This document shows, piece after piece, positions 44,403-53,612 of a stretch of 64,000 nt of DNA. The notes under the pieces were generated by a model, which had not been told where the DNA came from, made no database searches, and worked only from the letters and a program-made list of their open reading frames with translations. Position numbers and translations under genes: made by a program. The stretch is from NCBI RefSeq assembly GCF_050589605.1, contig NZ_JBNGOO010000007.1. One strand, written 5' to 3'. This DNA comes from Granulosicoccus sp947495035. GTDB taxonomy: Bacteria > Pseudomonadota > Gammaproteobacteria > Granulosicoccales > Granulosicoccaceae. Positions within the stretch are counted from its first letter, which is position 1; each line of letters opens with the position of its first letter.

Positions 44403-47400
44403 TTGATAGTGGAAGCACAGAATGACACTCACCTGCATGCATCGCCGGAGCGCCATGCCGCAGGCATGACAGATCGCAGTGGCAGCAGGTCGATACACCT
44501 GCGCGTGTTGCTGGTCCTGCTGACCTGCGTCGCAGCCATTGTTGCGCTCGTCAGCATGCGACTGGATACGCCCGCCTGGGATATTGTCTGGTTGACCGAC
44601 GGCAGTATCAGTGCGCCGGTACTGCAGGCGCTGGACAAGATGCGTTACGAATTGGCCGCGCTGGTGCTGGTCGGCCTGAACTTCATTCTTTATGTGTTTC
44701 GTGCCGGGCGCGATTCCCTGCCAAGCGAGCCCCGGCGGGCAGCCGTGAGTGCCGAGTGGCCGGAGCATGACGCGGAGTTGCGTGATTCTGCCGATACCGA
44801 CCTGCTGGAGCAGACCATCGCCATGCCGGATGAGGACCTTCCCGCACGCAGACCGGTATCAGTGAATCCGCAGTCAACCCTTCAAGGTGTCACCATGGCC
44901 AATGCCGAGGCCCAATTGCAGATTGCGAACAGCGAGGTCACTCGTTTGCGCAAGGAGCTGGTCGCCTGTCGGCAACAGCTGGAAACGTCCAATCAGGCCA
45001 AGTCCCAGTTTCTGGCCAATATGAGCCATGAATTGCGTACACCGATGAACGGCATCATGGGCATGACGGACTTGCTGCTGGGCGGTACGCTGTCGGCGCG
45101 GGAAGAGCGATTCGTCAATTCCATTGCGGCCTCGTCCAGTTCACTGCTGGCCATCATCAATGATCTGCTGGATTTCTCGAAGATCGAGTCCGGCATACTG
45201 CAACTCGAGAACGGTCGATTCTCGGTGCGCGATTGTGTCGAGGATGTCTGTGCTTCCCTGGCCAGTTCAGCGCACGCCAAGAACATCGAGCTGATCTGCT
45301 ACGTCGACTCCAACGTGCCGGTGCAGATGGATGGTGACCCGGGTCGCGTCCGGCAGATACTGCACAATCTGATTACCAATGCCATCGCCTTCACTCAGCA
45401 GGGCGAAGTCGTGGTGCGCGTGACGCGCAAGCAGGAAGGCAAGGGCAAGTCGGTGTATCTGTGCGATGTGCAGGATACCGGTGAAGGTATTACCCCGGAA
45501 ATGCAGATACAGCTGTTCGATGCCTTTACCCAGGCAGATCCGAGCAATACACGTGGCCACGGCGGTATCGGCATGGGCCTGGCCATCACCAAGCAGCTGG
45601 TGTCGATGATGAACGGCAATATCTCGTTTCGCAGCCGCCTGGGCGAAGGCACACGATTCAGCTTCACGATGGAACTGGAAGATGTGGCCGAGGATGTACC
45701 CGGTGCCTCACGGCGGCGTTCACTGCACGGTGCACGGGTGCTGGTGGTGGATGACAATGAAACCAACCGCACGATCCTGTACCACCAGTTGTCCAACTGG
45801 GGTGTGCTGGTGGAAACCGTGGAAAGCGGCAAACTGGCACTGCAGGCGCTGCGGGCTGCACATGATCGGGATCAGGGCTTTGATGTACTGATCCTGGATC
45901 TGCACATGCCGGAAATGGATGGCATTCAACTGGCCAAGGCCATACAGGCCGAACCGGATTTTCGGCATATCCAGGCAATCATGCTCACTTCCGCCATACT
46001 GCAACTCGATGGCATGGAGCTGCGCAAACTCGGTATCTACAAGTACGTCAGCAAGCCTGCGCGACAGTCGGTACTGCACGATTCACTGGCATCACTGATG
46101 CCCAGCGAGAGCGGCAATACGCGATTGCGCGAGCAACCTGTCGCCGCCATCAGCCAATCCGGGGTCAATGCGAGGGTACTGCTGGTGGAGGACAATCCGG
46201 TGAATCAGGACGTGGCCATGGGCATGCTGGAGCAACTGGGTTGCGAAGTGACACTGGCCACCGATGGCCAGGATGCCGTTACACGCGGCGAGGCCGAGAA
46301 ATACGACATCGTGTTGATGGACTGCCAGATGCCAACCATGGACGGCTACGAGGCCACCCGGCGCCTGAAATCGGATGGTGGGCTCAATGCACCGACACCG
46401 GTGGTCGCACTGACGGCCAATGCCATGGAAGGTGATCGGGAGAAGTGTCTGTCTGCCGGTATGGATGACTATGTGTCCAAACCGGTGCGTACACAGGTGC
46501 TGTCGCACATGATTGCCAAATGGGTCGGCCGTCCGGGCGGCGAGCCGTTTGACGAGACTCAGCACAGCCAGACACCAGCCCTGAGGCCATCGGGTGGCCG
46601 AGAGGATGATCTGCCGGAGAATCATCTCGAGAAGGTAGAAGAGACCTTCAGACAGATCCCCGGTTCTGCCTACGCACAGAGCGAGCACGCTGTCGGCCCA
46701 CAGGGCAGTGTGGCTGGCGGCAAGCCTCAGAGCGATTCGGGGAGGCAGGCCGATCAGCTGGCAGCGTCTGACGCGGATCCCGATGCCGGCGCGGCGTTGC
46801 GTGACGCTGCCAATCATCGAAGCGCAGACAGTGCAGTCGACACGAGTCCGAGAGAAAGCGTCGCCGCTACCGGGACACCGACTGACGCAGATGTGCCGGA
46901 CAATGGTGTGCAGGCCGAGGTCGCGGGCAGTGATGACGTTGCTGCTCGGCCAGTGGATCAGGCCGCCAGGGCCACCGCAATGCCGGACGATCAACAGCAA
47001 GCCGAACGGACGCCTGAACCGACAACCGGCCGTCAGGCCGATGCGTCAGCTGTTTCCGCCAGCGTTGCTGTGGACTCGCCAGACGAGAGCGATGGCAGTG
47101 ACGAGACATCCGCCTCGGTCATCAACCTCAAGGCCATCAATACCATTCGTGGATTGCAGCGTCCCGGCAAGGCCTGTCTGCTGACCAAGGTGGTGGGTGT
47201 GTATTTCAACAAGACACCCGAACTGATAGCCTCGATGCAGAGCGCGATGCAGGACAATGATCTGGACGCCGTGGCTGCCTGTGCGCATAGCCTGAAATCC
47301 AGCAGCGCCTATCTGGGAGCCGATACCCTGACACGGCGTTGTCGCCTGATCGAGGATGCCATCAAGGATGGCAGCCATGAGGGTCTAGCATCACTGGTGG

Positions 47401-47465
47401 AAGGCTTCGATGAGGAATACGCCCTGGTATCGCGGGAACTGGACAGCATGATCAAGGCCGCGTGA
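44403..47465 (+). CDS. Hybrid sensor kinase with two receivers and HPt
   Basis: 1020 residues from a TTG at 44403 (AGAGG about 5 bp upstream); ATG 44466 is an alternative. Two membrane helices (33-51, 82-99) with a short periplasmic loop of about 30 residues; coiled coil 165-200; HisKA with His209 (ANMSHELRTPMNG); HATPase (DTGEGITPE, GHGGIGMGLAI); receiver 1 (about 440-565; LILDLHMPEMDG); receiver 2 (592-712; VLMDCQMPTMDG); a 190-residue Ala/Asp/Gln-rich linker (715-905); C-terminal HPt with His in AACAHSLKSSSAYLG. This is a complete BarA-type relay in one chain. Divergent from the PhnD/kinase/fusion operon, so a joint circuit is likely. Confidence 0.9.
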   Translation: MIVEAQNDTHLHASPERHAAGMTDRSGSRSIHLRVLLVLLTCVAAIVALVSMRLDTPAWDIVWLTDGSISAPVLQALDKMRYELAALVLVGLNFILYVFRAGRDSLPSEPRRAAVSAEWPEHDAELRDSADTDLLEQTIAMPDEDLPARRPVSVNPQSTLQGVTMANAEAQLQIANSEVTRLRKELVACRQQLETSNQAKSQFLANMSHELRTPMNGIMGMTDLLLGGTLSAREERFVNSIAASSSSLLAIINDLLDFSKIESGILQLENGRFSVRDCVEDVCASLASSAHAKNIELICYVDSNVPVQMDGDPGRVRQILHNLITNAIAFTQQGEVVVRVTRKQEGKGKSVYLCDVQDTGEGITPEMQIQLFDAFTQADPSNTRGHGGIGMGLAITKQLVSMMNGNISFRSRLGEGTRFSFTMELEDVAEDVPGASRRRSLHGARVLVVDDNETNRTILYHQLSNWGVLVETVESGKLALQALRAAHDRDQGFDVLILDLHMPEMDGIQLAKAIQAEPDFRHIQAIMLTSAILQLDGMELRKLGIYKYVSKPARQSVLHDSLASLMPSESGNTRLREQPVAAISQSGVNARVLLVEDNPVNQDVAMGMLEQLGCEVTLATDGQDAVTRGEAEKYDIVLMDCQMPTMDGYEATRRLKSDGGLNAPTPVVALTANAMEGDREKCLSAGMDDYVSKPVRTQVLSHMIAKWVGRPGGEPFDETQHSQTPALRPSGGREDDLPENHLEKVEETFRQIPGSAYAQSEHAVGPQGSVAGGKPQSDSGRQADQLAASDADPDAGAALRDAANHRSADSAVDTSPRESVAATGTPTDADVPDNGVQAEVAGSDDVAARPVDQAARATAMPDDQQQAERTPEPTTGRQADASAVSASVAVDSPDESDGSDETSASVINLKAINTIRGLQRPGKACLLTKVVGVYFNKTPELIASMQSAMQDNDLDAVAACAHSLKSSSAYLGADTLTRRCRLIEDAIKDGSHEGLASLVEGFDEEYALVSRELDSMIKAA

Positions 47466-47478
47466 AGGCCCTCTGATC

Positions 47479-47506
47479 GAGGCCTGCTGCCGCCATGGCA
47501 GGCCTC
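47479..47506 (+). terminator. Hairpin after the HPt kinase gene
   Basis: Perfect 9-bp inverted repeat GAGGCCTGC / GCAGGCCTC with a 10-nt loop, 14 bp after the kinase stop codon. No T run follows, so if it terminates transcription it does so without the classical tail. Confidence 0.5.
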
Positions 47507-47657
47507 AGGCCTCGCGACAGATCAAGGTTTGCCGCGTATTCCCACGGCGAACGAGCGTCGTGTCGTGATACGCCCTTCAGGTCCGTGGCAGGCAGCTAAG
47601 CGAGAGGGCGTATTTTCCCGAGTCGGGAGTCGGGAGGCAGGCTCCCGGGCAAGGCCC

Positions 47658-48377
47658 TCAGAGATCCATCATCAGTTTCGAATCGTCGATGTGATCCAGC
47701 TCCACGCCTTCGTAGAAGTCGAAGATGGCATCCACCACGAACTGCGGATCGTCGGTGATCTGGAACAGATCCATGTCACCGGGACTGATGGTGCCGGCCT
47801 CCACCAGTGAGGTCTCGAACCAGTCCAGCAGACCCTTCCAGAAGTCGGTGCCGAACAGGATGATGGGAATGCGCTTGGACTTGCCGGTCTGCACCAGGGT
47901 CAGGATTTCCGCCATTTCATCGAGTGTGCCGAAGCCGCCGGGCATCACCACATAGGCCGAGGCGTATTTGACGAACATGACCTTGCGTGCGAAGAAGTAC
48001 TTGAAGTTCAGGCTGATGTCCTGATACGGATTGCCGGATTGCTCATGCGGGAGCTTGATGTTCAGGCCCACGCTGGCCGACTTGCCGCTGAAGGCACCCT
48101 TGTTGGCCGCTTCCATGACGCCCGGCCCACCACCACTGACCACCGCAAAACCGGAGTCGGACAGCAGGCGACTGATCTCTTCGCTGTACTGGTAGTAGGG
48201 GTTGTCCGGCTTGAAGCGGGCGGAACCGAAGATACTCACCGACGGACTCAGATCGGCCAGCTGCTGGAAGCCTTCGACGAACTCGGACATGATCTGGAAG
48301 ATCTTCCAGGAATCGCGTGTCAGAGCCTTGTCTCGGGCATCCCGGCGCATCTGATTGTGAGTGGGTAGCTTTCGCAT
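47658..48377 (-). CDS. LOG-family Rossmann-fold protein
   Basis: 239 residues. SIFGSARFKPDNPYY, VVSGGGPGVMEAANKGA and the PGGFGTLDE motif define the LOG/TIGR00730 family (lysine decarboxylase-like, cytokinin riboside 5'-monophosphate phosphoribohydrolase type). In bacteria the usual activity is hydrolysis of nucleoside 5'-monophosphates. Cytosolic, single gene, divergent from polA with 92 bp between them. The 192 bp before it toward the HPt kinase hold only the hairpin. Confidence 0.88.
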   Translation of the reverse strand: MRKLPTHNQMRRDARDKALTRDSWKIFQIMSEFVEGFQQLADLSPSVSIFGSARFKPDNPYYQYSEEISRLLSDSGFAVVSGGGPGVMEAANKGAFSGKSASVGLNIKLPHEQSGNPYQDISLNFKYFFARKVMFVKYASAYVVMPGGFGTLDEMAEILTLVQTGKSKRIPIILFGTDFWKGLLDWFETSLVEAGTISPGDMDLFQITDDPQFVVDAIFDFYEGVELDHIDDSKLMMDL

Positions 48378-48469
48378 CGATCCGTCCCTTGCCGACTATC
48401 GGCGTGTTTTCGAAATGACAGGCCGAGTGAATAGGTACACTATCCCTACAGCCCAAGCAGGTTATTCGT

Positions 48470-51262
48470 ATGTCCAGCACCGCCAAATCCGATACTGCCA
48501 CCGATAGCCCCGTTATTCTGGTTGACGGCTCAGCGTACCTGTATCGGGCATTTCATGCGATGCCACCGTTGAGTAATGCAAAAGGCCAGCCGACCGGCGC
48601 CATCTACGGGGTCGTGAACATGCTGCGCAAGCTGGTAGCAGACTATCAGCCGAGCATCATGGTGGTGGTATTCGACGCCAGCGGCAAGACGTTTCGTGAC
48701 GACATCTACACCGAGTATAAGGCGAACCGTGCGCGCATGCCCGATGACATGCGCTCTCAGATCAAGCCACTGTACGAGGTGGTGGAGAAGATGGGCTTCC
48801 CGATGCTGATCGTGGATGGCGTCGAGGCCGATGATGTCATCGGTACTTTGTCGGTACAGGCCACCCGGGCGGGCCTCAAGACCATCGTCTCCACCGGTGA
48901 CAAGGACATGGCGCAGCTGGTCAACGAGCAGGTGACGCTCGTCAATACCATGACGAATACGGTCATGGACGTGGAAGGCGTGATCGAGAAGTTCGGGGTG
49001 CCGCCGGAGCAGATCATCGACTACCTGGCCCTGGTGGGCGATACCTCTGACAACATTCCCGGTGTGCCCAGCTGCGGCCCGAAAACGGCGGTCAAGTGGC
49101 TCAGTGCTCACGGTTCCCTGCAGGGCGTCATCGACAATGCCGATGCCATCAAGGGCAAGATCGGCGAAAAACTGCGTGACTCTCTGGCGCATCTGCCGAT
49201 GTCGCAGGATCTGGCCACGATTCGGCTGGATGTGGAGCTGCCGCAGAAGCTTGAGGATCTGAGTATCGGCGAGCCGGATGTCGAGGGTCTGGGCGCGTTG
49301 TACCAGGAGCTGGAGTTCAACACCTGGTCGCGTGAGCTGGCCGAGGGCAAGTCTCCGCTGTTGAATCGCCGGGCTCGCGAAGCCAATGGCGATGAGGACG
49401 GTGATGCGGCAACTGGCAATGGCGATGCGGCAGCTGGCTCCGATGACTCGGTAGATCGTCAGTACGAGACTGTGTTCACCCTGGAGGAGCTGGATCGCTG
49501 GATAGCCGAGCTCGAAGCGGCCGAGCTGTTCGCCTTCGATACCGAAACCACCAGCCTGGACTACATGCAGGCCGAGGTGGTCGGCATCTCCTTCGCCGTG
49601 GCCGAGGGGCGCGCCGCCTATGTACCACTGACTCACGATTACGAGGATGCCCCCGAGCAGCTGGATCGAGAACAGGTGCTGGAGCGTTTGCGACCGTTAC
49701 TCGAAGGCAAGCAGCGCAATCTGGTAGGGCAACACATCAAGTACGACATCAATGTGCTGCGCAATCACGGCATCGAGCTGGTCAACGTGGCACATGACAC
49801 CATGCTCGAGTCCTATGTGCTGGACAGCACCGCCACCCGGCACGACATGGATTCCCTGGCGAAGAAATATCTGGGTGTGTCCACGGTGAAGTTCGAGGAC
49901 ATCGCCGGCAAGGGCAAGAAGCAACTGACCTTCAACCAGATAGACGTGGAAGCGGCCAGCCACTACGCCGCCGAGGATGCCGACATCACATTGCGTCTGC
50001 ATCAGGCGCTGTGGCCGAAGCTCTGCGCCGAGGCAACGCTGAAGACGCTGTACGAGGACATCGAACTGCCGGCATTGCATGTGCTGTCACACATCGAATG
50101 CACCGGTGTGCGCATCGATGCCGACATGCTGGCCAAGCAGGGCAAGGTGCTGGCTGCGACCATCGAGCAGGTGAAGAGCGATGCCTATGAGGATGCCGGT
50201 CGGGAATTCAATCTGGGTTCCCCCAAACAGATCGGCGAGATCTTCTTCAACGAAAAGCAGTTCCCGATCATTCGCAAGACACCCAAGGGGCAGCCATCAA
50301 CGGCCGAGGATGTGCTCGAGCAGCTGGCCCTGGATTATCCGCTGCCGAAACTGATACTGCAGCACCGCAGCCTGACCAAGCTGATGTCCACCTATATCGA
50401 GAAGCTGCCAGAGCAGATCGACCCCGGGACGCATCGGGTGCATACCTCCTACAACCAGGCCGTAGCCTCCACGGGGCGCCTGTCCAGTACCGATCCGAAC
50501 CTGCAGAACATTCCGGTACGCACCGAGGAAGGTCGTCGCATTCGTGAAGCCTTCATTGCCGAGAAGGGCTATCGCCTGCTGGCGGCAGACTATTCGCAGA
50601 TAGAGCTGCGCATCATGGCCCATCTGTCGGGTGATGAGGGACTGGTCACGGCATTCGAGCAAGGTTTGGATGTGCACAGAGCCACCGCTGCCGAAGTGTT
50701 CGGCGTACCGCTGGAAGCGGTGGAGGACGATCAGCGCCGCTCGGCCAAGGCGATCAACTTCGGCCTGATCTATGGCATGTCGGCCTTCGGTCTGGCCAAG
50801 CAACTGGACATACCCCGCGGTGAGGCGCAGAGCTACATCAATCTGTATTTCGAACGCTATCCGGGTGTGAAACGCTACATGGACGAAACCCGCGCGCTGG
50901 CGAAGGAACAGGGCTATGTGGAAACCGTGTTCGGCCGTCGCCTGTACCTGCCGGACATCAATGCCCGCAATGCGCAGATGAGAAACTATGCCGAGCGCAC
51001 GGCCATCAACGCACCGATGCAGGGTACTGCGGCGGATATCATCAAGCGTGCCATGATCGATGTGGATGACTGGTTACGCAAGGACGGTATCGATGCACGG
51101 ATCATCATGCAGGTACACGATGAGCTGGTGCTGGAGGTCAAGGCCGGTGAGCTGGAGAGTGTGGGCGAGCAGGTGAGTGGCCTGATGGTGAAGGCGGTAA
51201 CCCTGAAGGTGCCGCTGGAAGTGGATGTGGGTGTGGGCAACAGTTGGGAAGAGGCGCACTGA
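48470..51262 (+). CDS. polA: DNA polymerase I
   Basis: 930 residues (E. coli 928). Three domains: 5' nuclease (1-300; VDGSAYLYRAFHA, VDGVEADDVIGTL), 3'-5' exonuclease (about 330-530; the DxE motif FDTETTSLDYM is intact) and polymerase (about 540-930; motif A ADYSQIELRIMAHLSGD, motif B RRSAKAINFGLIYGMSAFGLA, motif C QVHDELVLEVK). Used in Okazaki fragment maturation and excision repair. An Asp/Gly/Ala-rich stretch (about 305-325) links the first two domains. Confidence 0.97.
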   Translation: MSSTAKSDTATDSPVILVDGSAYLYRAFHAMPPLSNAKGQPTGAIYGVVNMLRKLVADYQPSIMVVVFDASGKTFRDDIYTEYKANRARMPDDMRSQIKPLYEVVEKMGFPMLIVDGVEADDVIGTLSVQATRAGLKTIVSTGDKDMAQLVNEQVTLVNTMTNTVMDVEGVIEKFGVPPEQIIDYLALVGDTSDNIPGVPSCGPKTAVKWLSAHGSLQGVIDNADAIKGKIGEKLRDSLAHLPMSQDLATIRLDVELPQKLEDLSIGEPDVEGLGALYQELEFNTWSRELAEGKSPLLNRRAREANGDEDGDAATGNGDAAAGSDDSVDRQYETVFTLEELDRWIAELEAAELFAFDTETTSLDYMQAEVVGISFAVAEGRAAYVPLTHDYEDAPEQLDREQVLERLRPLLEGKQRNLVGQHIKYDINVLRNHGIELVNVAHDTMLESYVLDSTATRHDMDSLAKKYLGVSTVKFEDIAGKGKKQLTFNQIDVEAASHYAAEDADITLRLHQALWPKLCAEATLKTLYEDIELPALHVLSHIECTGVRIDADMLAKQGKVLAATIEQVKSDAYEDAGREFNLGSPKQIGEIFFNEKQFPIIRKTPKGQPSTAEDVLEQLALDYPLPKLILQHRSLTKLMSTYIEKLPEQIDPGTHRVHTSYNQAVASTGRLSSTDPNLQNIPVRTEEGRRIREAFIAEKGYRLLAADYSQIELRIMAHLSGDEGLVTAFEQGLDVHRATAAEVFGVPLEAVEDDQRRSAKAINFGLIYGMSAFGLAKQLDIPRGEAQSYINLYFERYPGVKRYMDETRALAKEQGYVETVFGRRLYLPDINARNAQMRNYAERTAINAPMQGTAADIIKRAMIDVDDWLRKDGIDARIIMQVHDELVLEVKAGELESVGEQVSGLMVKAVTLKVPLEVDVGVGNSWEEAH

Positions 51263-51265
51263 GCA

Positions 51266-52477
51266 TCAGATGCGAGCGTTGTCTCCGGGCAGTTGCGCGC
51301 GCCCCGGGGGAGCATCCCGGGCACTGAGATAGACCAGCAGAGCCAGCAGCAGCAGAACTGCATAGCTGCCGAACAGCAATTGATAGGTCATCGGAGAACT
51401 GGAATCGGCTTGTGTGGCGACCAGCTGGCCGGTGACGAACTGCATGACCCCGGCGCCGAATATCGAACAGAAATTGACCAGTGTGACACCACGGCCTACC
51501 AGCTCGGGCGGCAGAAAGGCACGACCATGCGCCATGACCACGCCATAGCTGGTACCGGCAGCACCGATGATGATGAACAGGACGGTGGCAACGCCGATGC
51601 CGGGTATCGGTTGCAGCACGAATACCAGCAAGGCCAGCAATACCAGGGCATTACCGCCGAACACGACCCATTTGCGCGTGTTGAGCAGCTTGTCCAGTGG
51701 GCCGTAGATGAGGTTGCCGACAATCATCGCAATGGCCATCCACAGCGTCACCTTGCCGATGAGCAGACTGTCAGCGGAGAACAGATCGGTCAGGTAAGGA
51801 CCCGTCCAGAGCCCGCGAATGCCAGCCACCGGTGCATAGCACAGCAGCGTCATGATCATGATGGGCCACAGTACCGGGGTTTTCAGCAGAGTCAGATAGC
51901 CGGACAGACCGGCATTGCCCGGAGCGTCGACTTCCGGATCTTCCACCAGCAGCAGAATGGCGGCAGCCACCAGCACGGTCAGGCCGCCGAGTCCGGCCAT
52001 GACCGCTCGCCAGCCAAAGGCATCCACTGCGCTGGCCAACGGACTGCTGCCCACCACATTTCCCAGGTTGCCGAAAGCCACCAGCCAGGAGGTCATGACG
52101 GCAAACTGCCGGCCGTCGAAGCGTTGCGCGAAGATGAACAGAGAGGCCATCAGCACTGGCGAGCAGCCGATGCCGATGAGTGTCATCGCGATCACGATGG
52201 CCTGAGGTGATTGAGCCATGGCGAAGATGAAGGCACCACCACCGCCTGCGAGACCGAAGATCAGGGTGGCGGTGCGACGAGGGCCGAAACGATCGAGTCC
52301 GACACCGACGGCAAACTGCATCAGGGCGAAGCTGATGAACCACAGACCGGACGCCAGTGACAGATCTGCCTTGTCGGCGCCGAGCTCGGCACTGAGCTGC
52401 GGTGTCAGTACCGCAAGGAAGGAGCGGTAGAACTGCGAGAGAACGTAGGCAACTGCCAGTGCAACAAGTCCGGACAT
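51266..52477 (-). CDS. MFS transporter
   Basis: About 403 residues from the ATG at 52477 (the GTG at 52489 would add four). Twelve predicted helices; MFS motif A between helices 2 and 3 reads GVGLDRFGPRRT. The helix pattern resembles the ACS/NNP-like transporters. Substrate unknown. It lies 66 bp downstream of the COG0523 GTPase gene on the same strand and could belong to the zinc unit; it is convergent with polA (3 bp between stops). Confidence 0.85.
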   Translation of the reverse strand: MSGLVALAVAYVLSQFYRSFLAVLTPQLSAELGADKADLSLASGLWFISFALMQFAVGVGLDRFGPRRTATLIFGLAGGGGAFIFAMAQSPQAIVIAMTLIGIGCSPVLMASLFIFAQRFDGRQFAVMTSWLVAFGNLGNVVGSSPLASAVDAFGWRAVMAGLGGLTVLVAAAILLLVEDPEVDAPGNAGLSGYLTLLKTPVLWPIMIMTLLCYAPVAGIRGLWTGPYLTDLFSADSLLIGKVTLWMAIAMIVGNLIYGPLDKLLNTRKWVVFGGNALVLLALLVFVLQPIPGIGVATVLFIIIGAAGTSYGVVMAHGRAFLPPELVGRGVTLVNFCSIFGAGVMQFVTGQLVATQADSSSPMTYQLLFGSYAVLLLLALLVYLSARDAPPGRAQLPGDNARI

Positions 52478-52555
52478 CGAAACCAGCACTACCGTGGTGC
52501 AAAAGGGTAGCCAGTGTAAGCGAGTCTTGCCGCGTTGGGAAACCCGGCCGCTCGA

Positions 52556-53575
52556 TCAGTCTGCCAGGCACTGCAACAGTTGGTCTTCCCAATTGTCGTC
52601 GATGGCTGGACTGATGATTTCGATTCGGCTTTCGTCACAGTACTGCAGCTTCATTTCGGTCAGCGAACTGCTGGCCAGGTTGTAGCCGAATACCCCCTTG
52701 TCCGTGCGGAAACAGGCTTTCATGCGATCCGCGTCGATGCCACTGAGAAAAGCGAACAGGCACTCGCGGCGGAAGACCCTGTCAGCTGCGAATCGCCAGC
52801 CGACACTGCAATAGCCTTCACCGCTGTTCTCGGCCTTGAGATAGCCACAGGCAGGCAAGGGCTCATCGGCCACGAGGACAGCAGACTCATGGGACTCATG
52901 ATGAGGGTGATGGGGCGTGTGTTCCCTGCCCGAATCACGTTGGGCGTCCTCTTTGCGATTCAGGATGGAACGATCCAGTTGGCCGTTGCTGGCAAACAGC
53001 ACTTGCGCCGAGGTGCGTCCATGGTCCTGTACATATCGTTGCAGCCTGTCTCTGTCCTCGGGTTGATACAGTTCGCTCTTGCTGCCGATGACACAATCGG
53101 CGATTGCGATCTGCTGATTGAAGGTGTCATGGCTGGTGTAGCGATGATCGCTGAGATGACGGGCATCCACCAGGGTCAGTATCTGCTGCACATCCAGTAC
53201 GTCCCGATAGATGCCCGACAGTACCTGTAGCACCTCCTTCGGGTGTCCGAGCCCGGTGGGTTCTATCAGCAGGCGATCCGGCCTGGCAAGGATCAACAGC
53301 TGGTTGAGGGCCACCTGCATCGGCAAACCGGCTGCACAACACATGCAGCCGCCCGGCACTTCGCGTACGTAGACACCGCTCTCCTTGTTGTGACGCCCCT
53401 GCAACAAGCCACCATCGACACCGATTTCACCGAATTCGTTGACCAGCACAGCCCAGCGCTGATCTGCCGGCTTGTGCTGCAGCAGGTGCATGATGGCCGT
53501 GGTCTTGCCCACACCGAGAAAGCCCGTGATGATGTTGGTGGGGATGTTCTGTAGCGGAGCCGCCATGCGTGTCAT
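52556..53575 (-). CDS. COG0523/CobW-family GTPase, metal chaperone
   Basis: 339 residues. Walker A GFLGVGKTT; the CxCC metal motif in GGCMCCAAG; switch region EPTGLGHP; SKSELYQPED for guanine. A His-rich segment is at 228-236 (HTPHHPHHESH). Members of this G3E family deliver zinc or other metals to client enzymes, often under zinc limitation. The neighbour znuA (37 bp upstream, same strand) and the Zur-like palindrome before it favour a zinc role. A C-terminal CobW_C domain is present (about 240-335). Confidence 0.88.
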   Translation of the reverse strand: MTRMAAPLQNIPTNIITGFLGVGKTTAIMHLLQHKPADQRWAVLVNEFGEIGVDGGLLQGRHNKESGVYVREVPGGCMCCAAGLPMQVALNQLLILARPDRLLIEPTGLGHPKEVLQVLSGIYRDVLDVQQILTLVDARHLSDHRYTSHDTFNQQIAIADCVIGSKSELYQPEDRDRLQRYVQDHGRTSAQVLFASNGQLDRSILNRKEDAQRDSGREHTPHHPHHESHESAVLVADEPLPACGYLKAENSGEGYCSVGWRFAADRVFRRECLFAFLSGIDADRMKACFRTDKGVFGYNLASSSLTEMKLQYCDESRIEIISPAIDDNWEDQLLQCLAD

Positions 53576-53612
53576 CGGTCATGAGTCAGTGGTGGCAGAG
53601 AGCGTACTGCGT

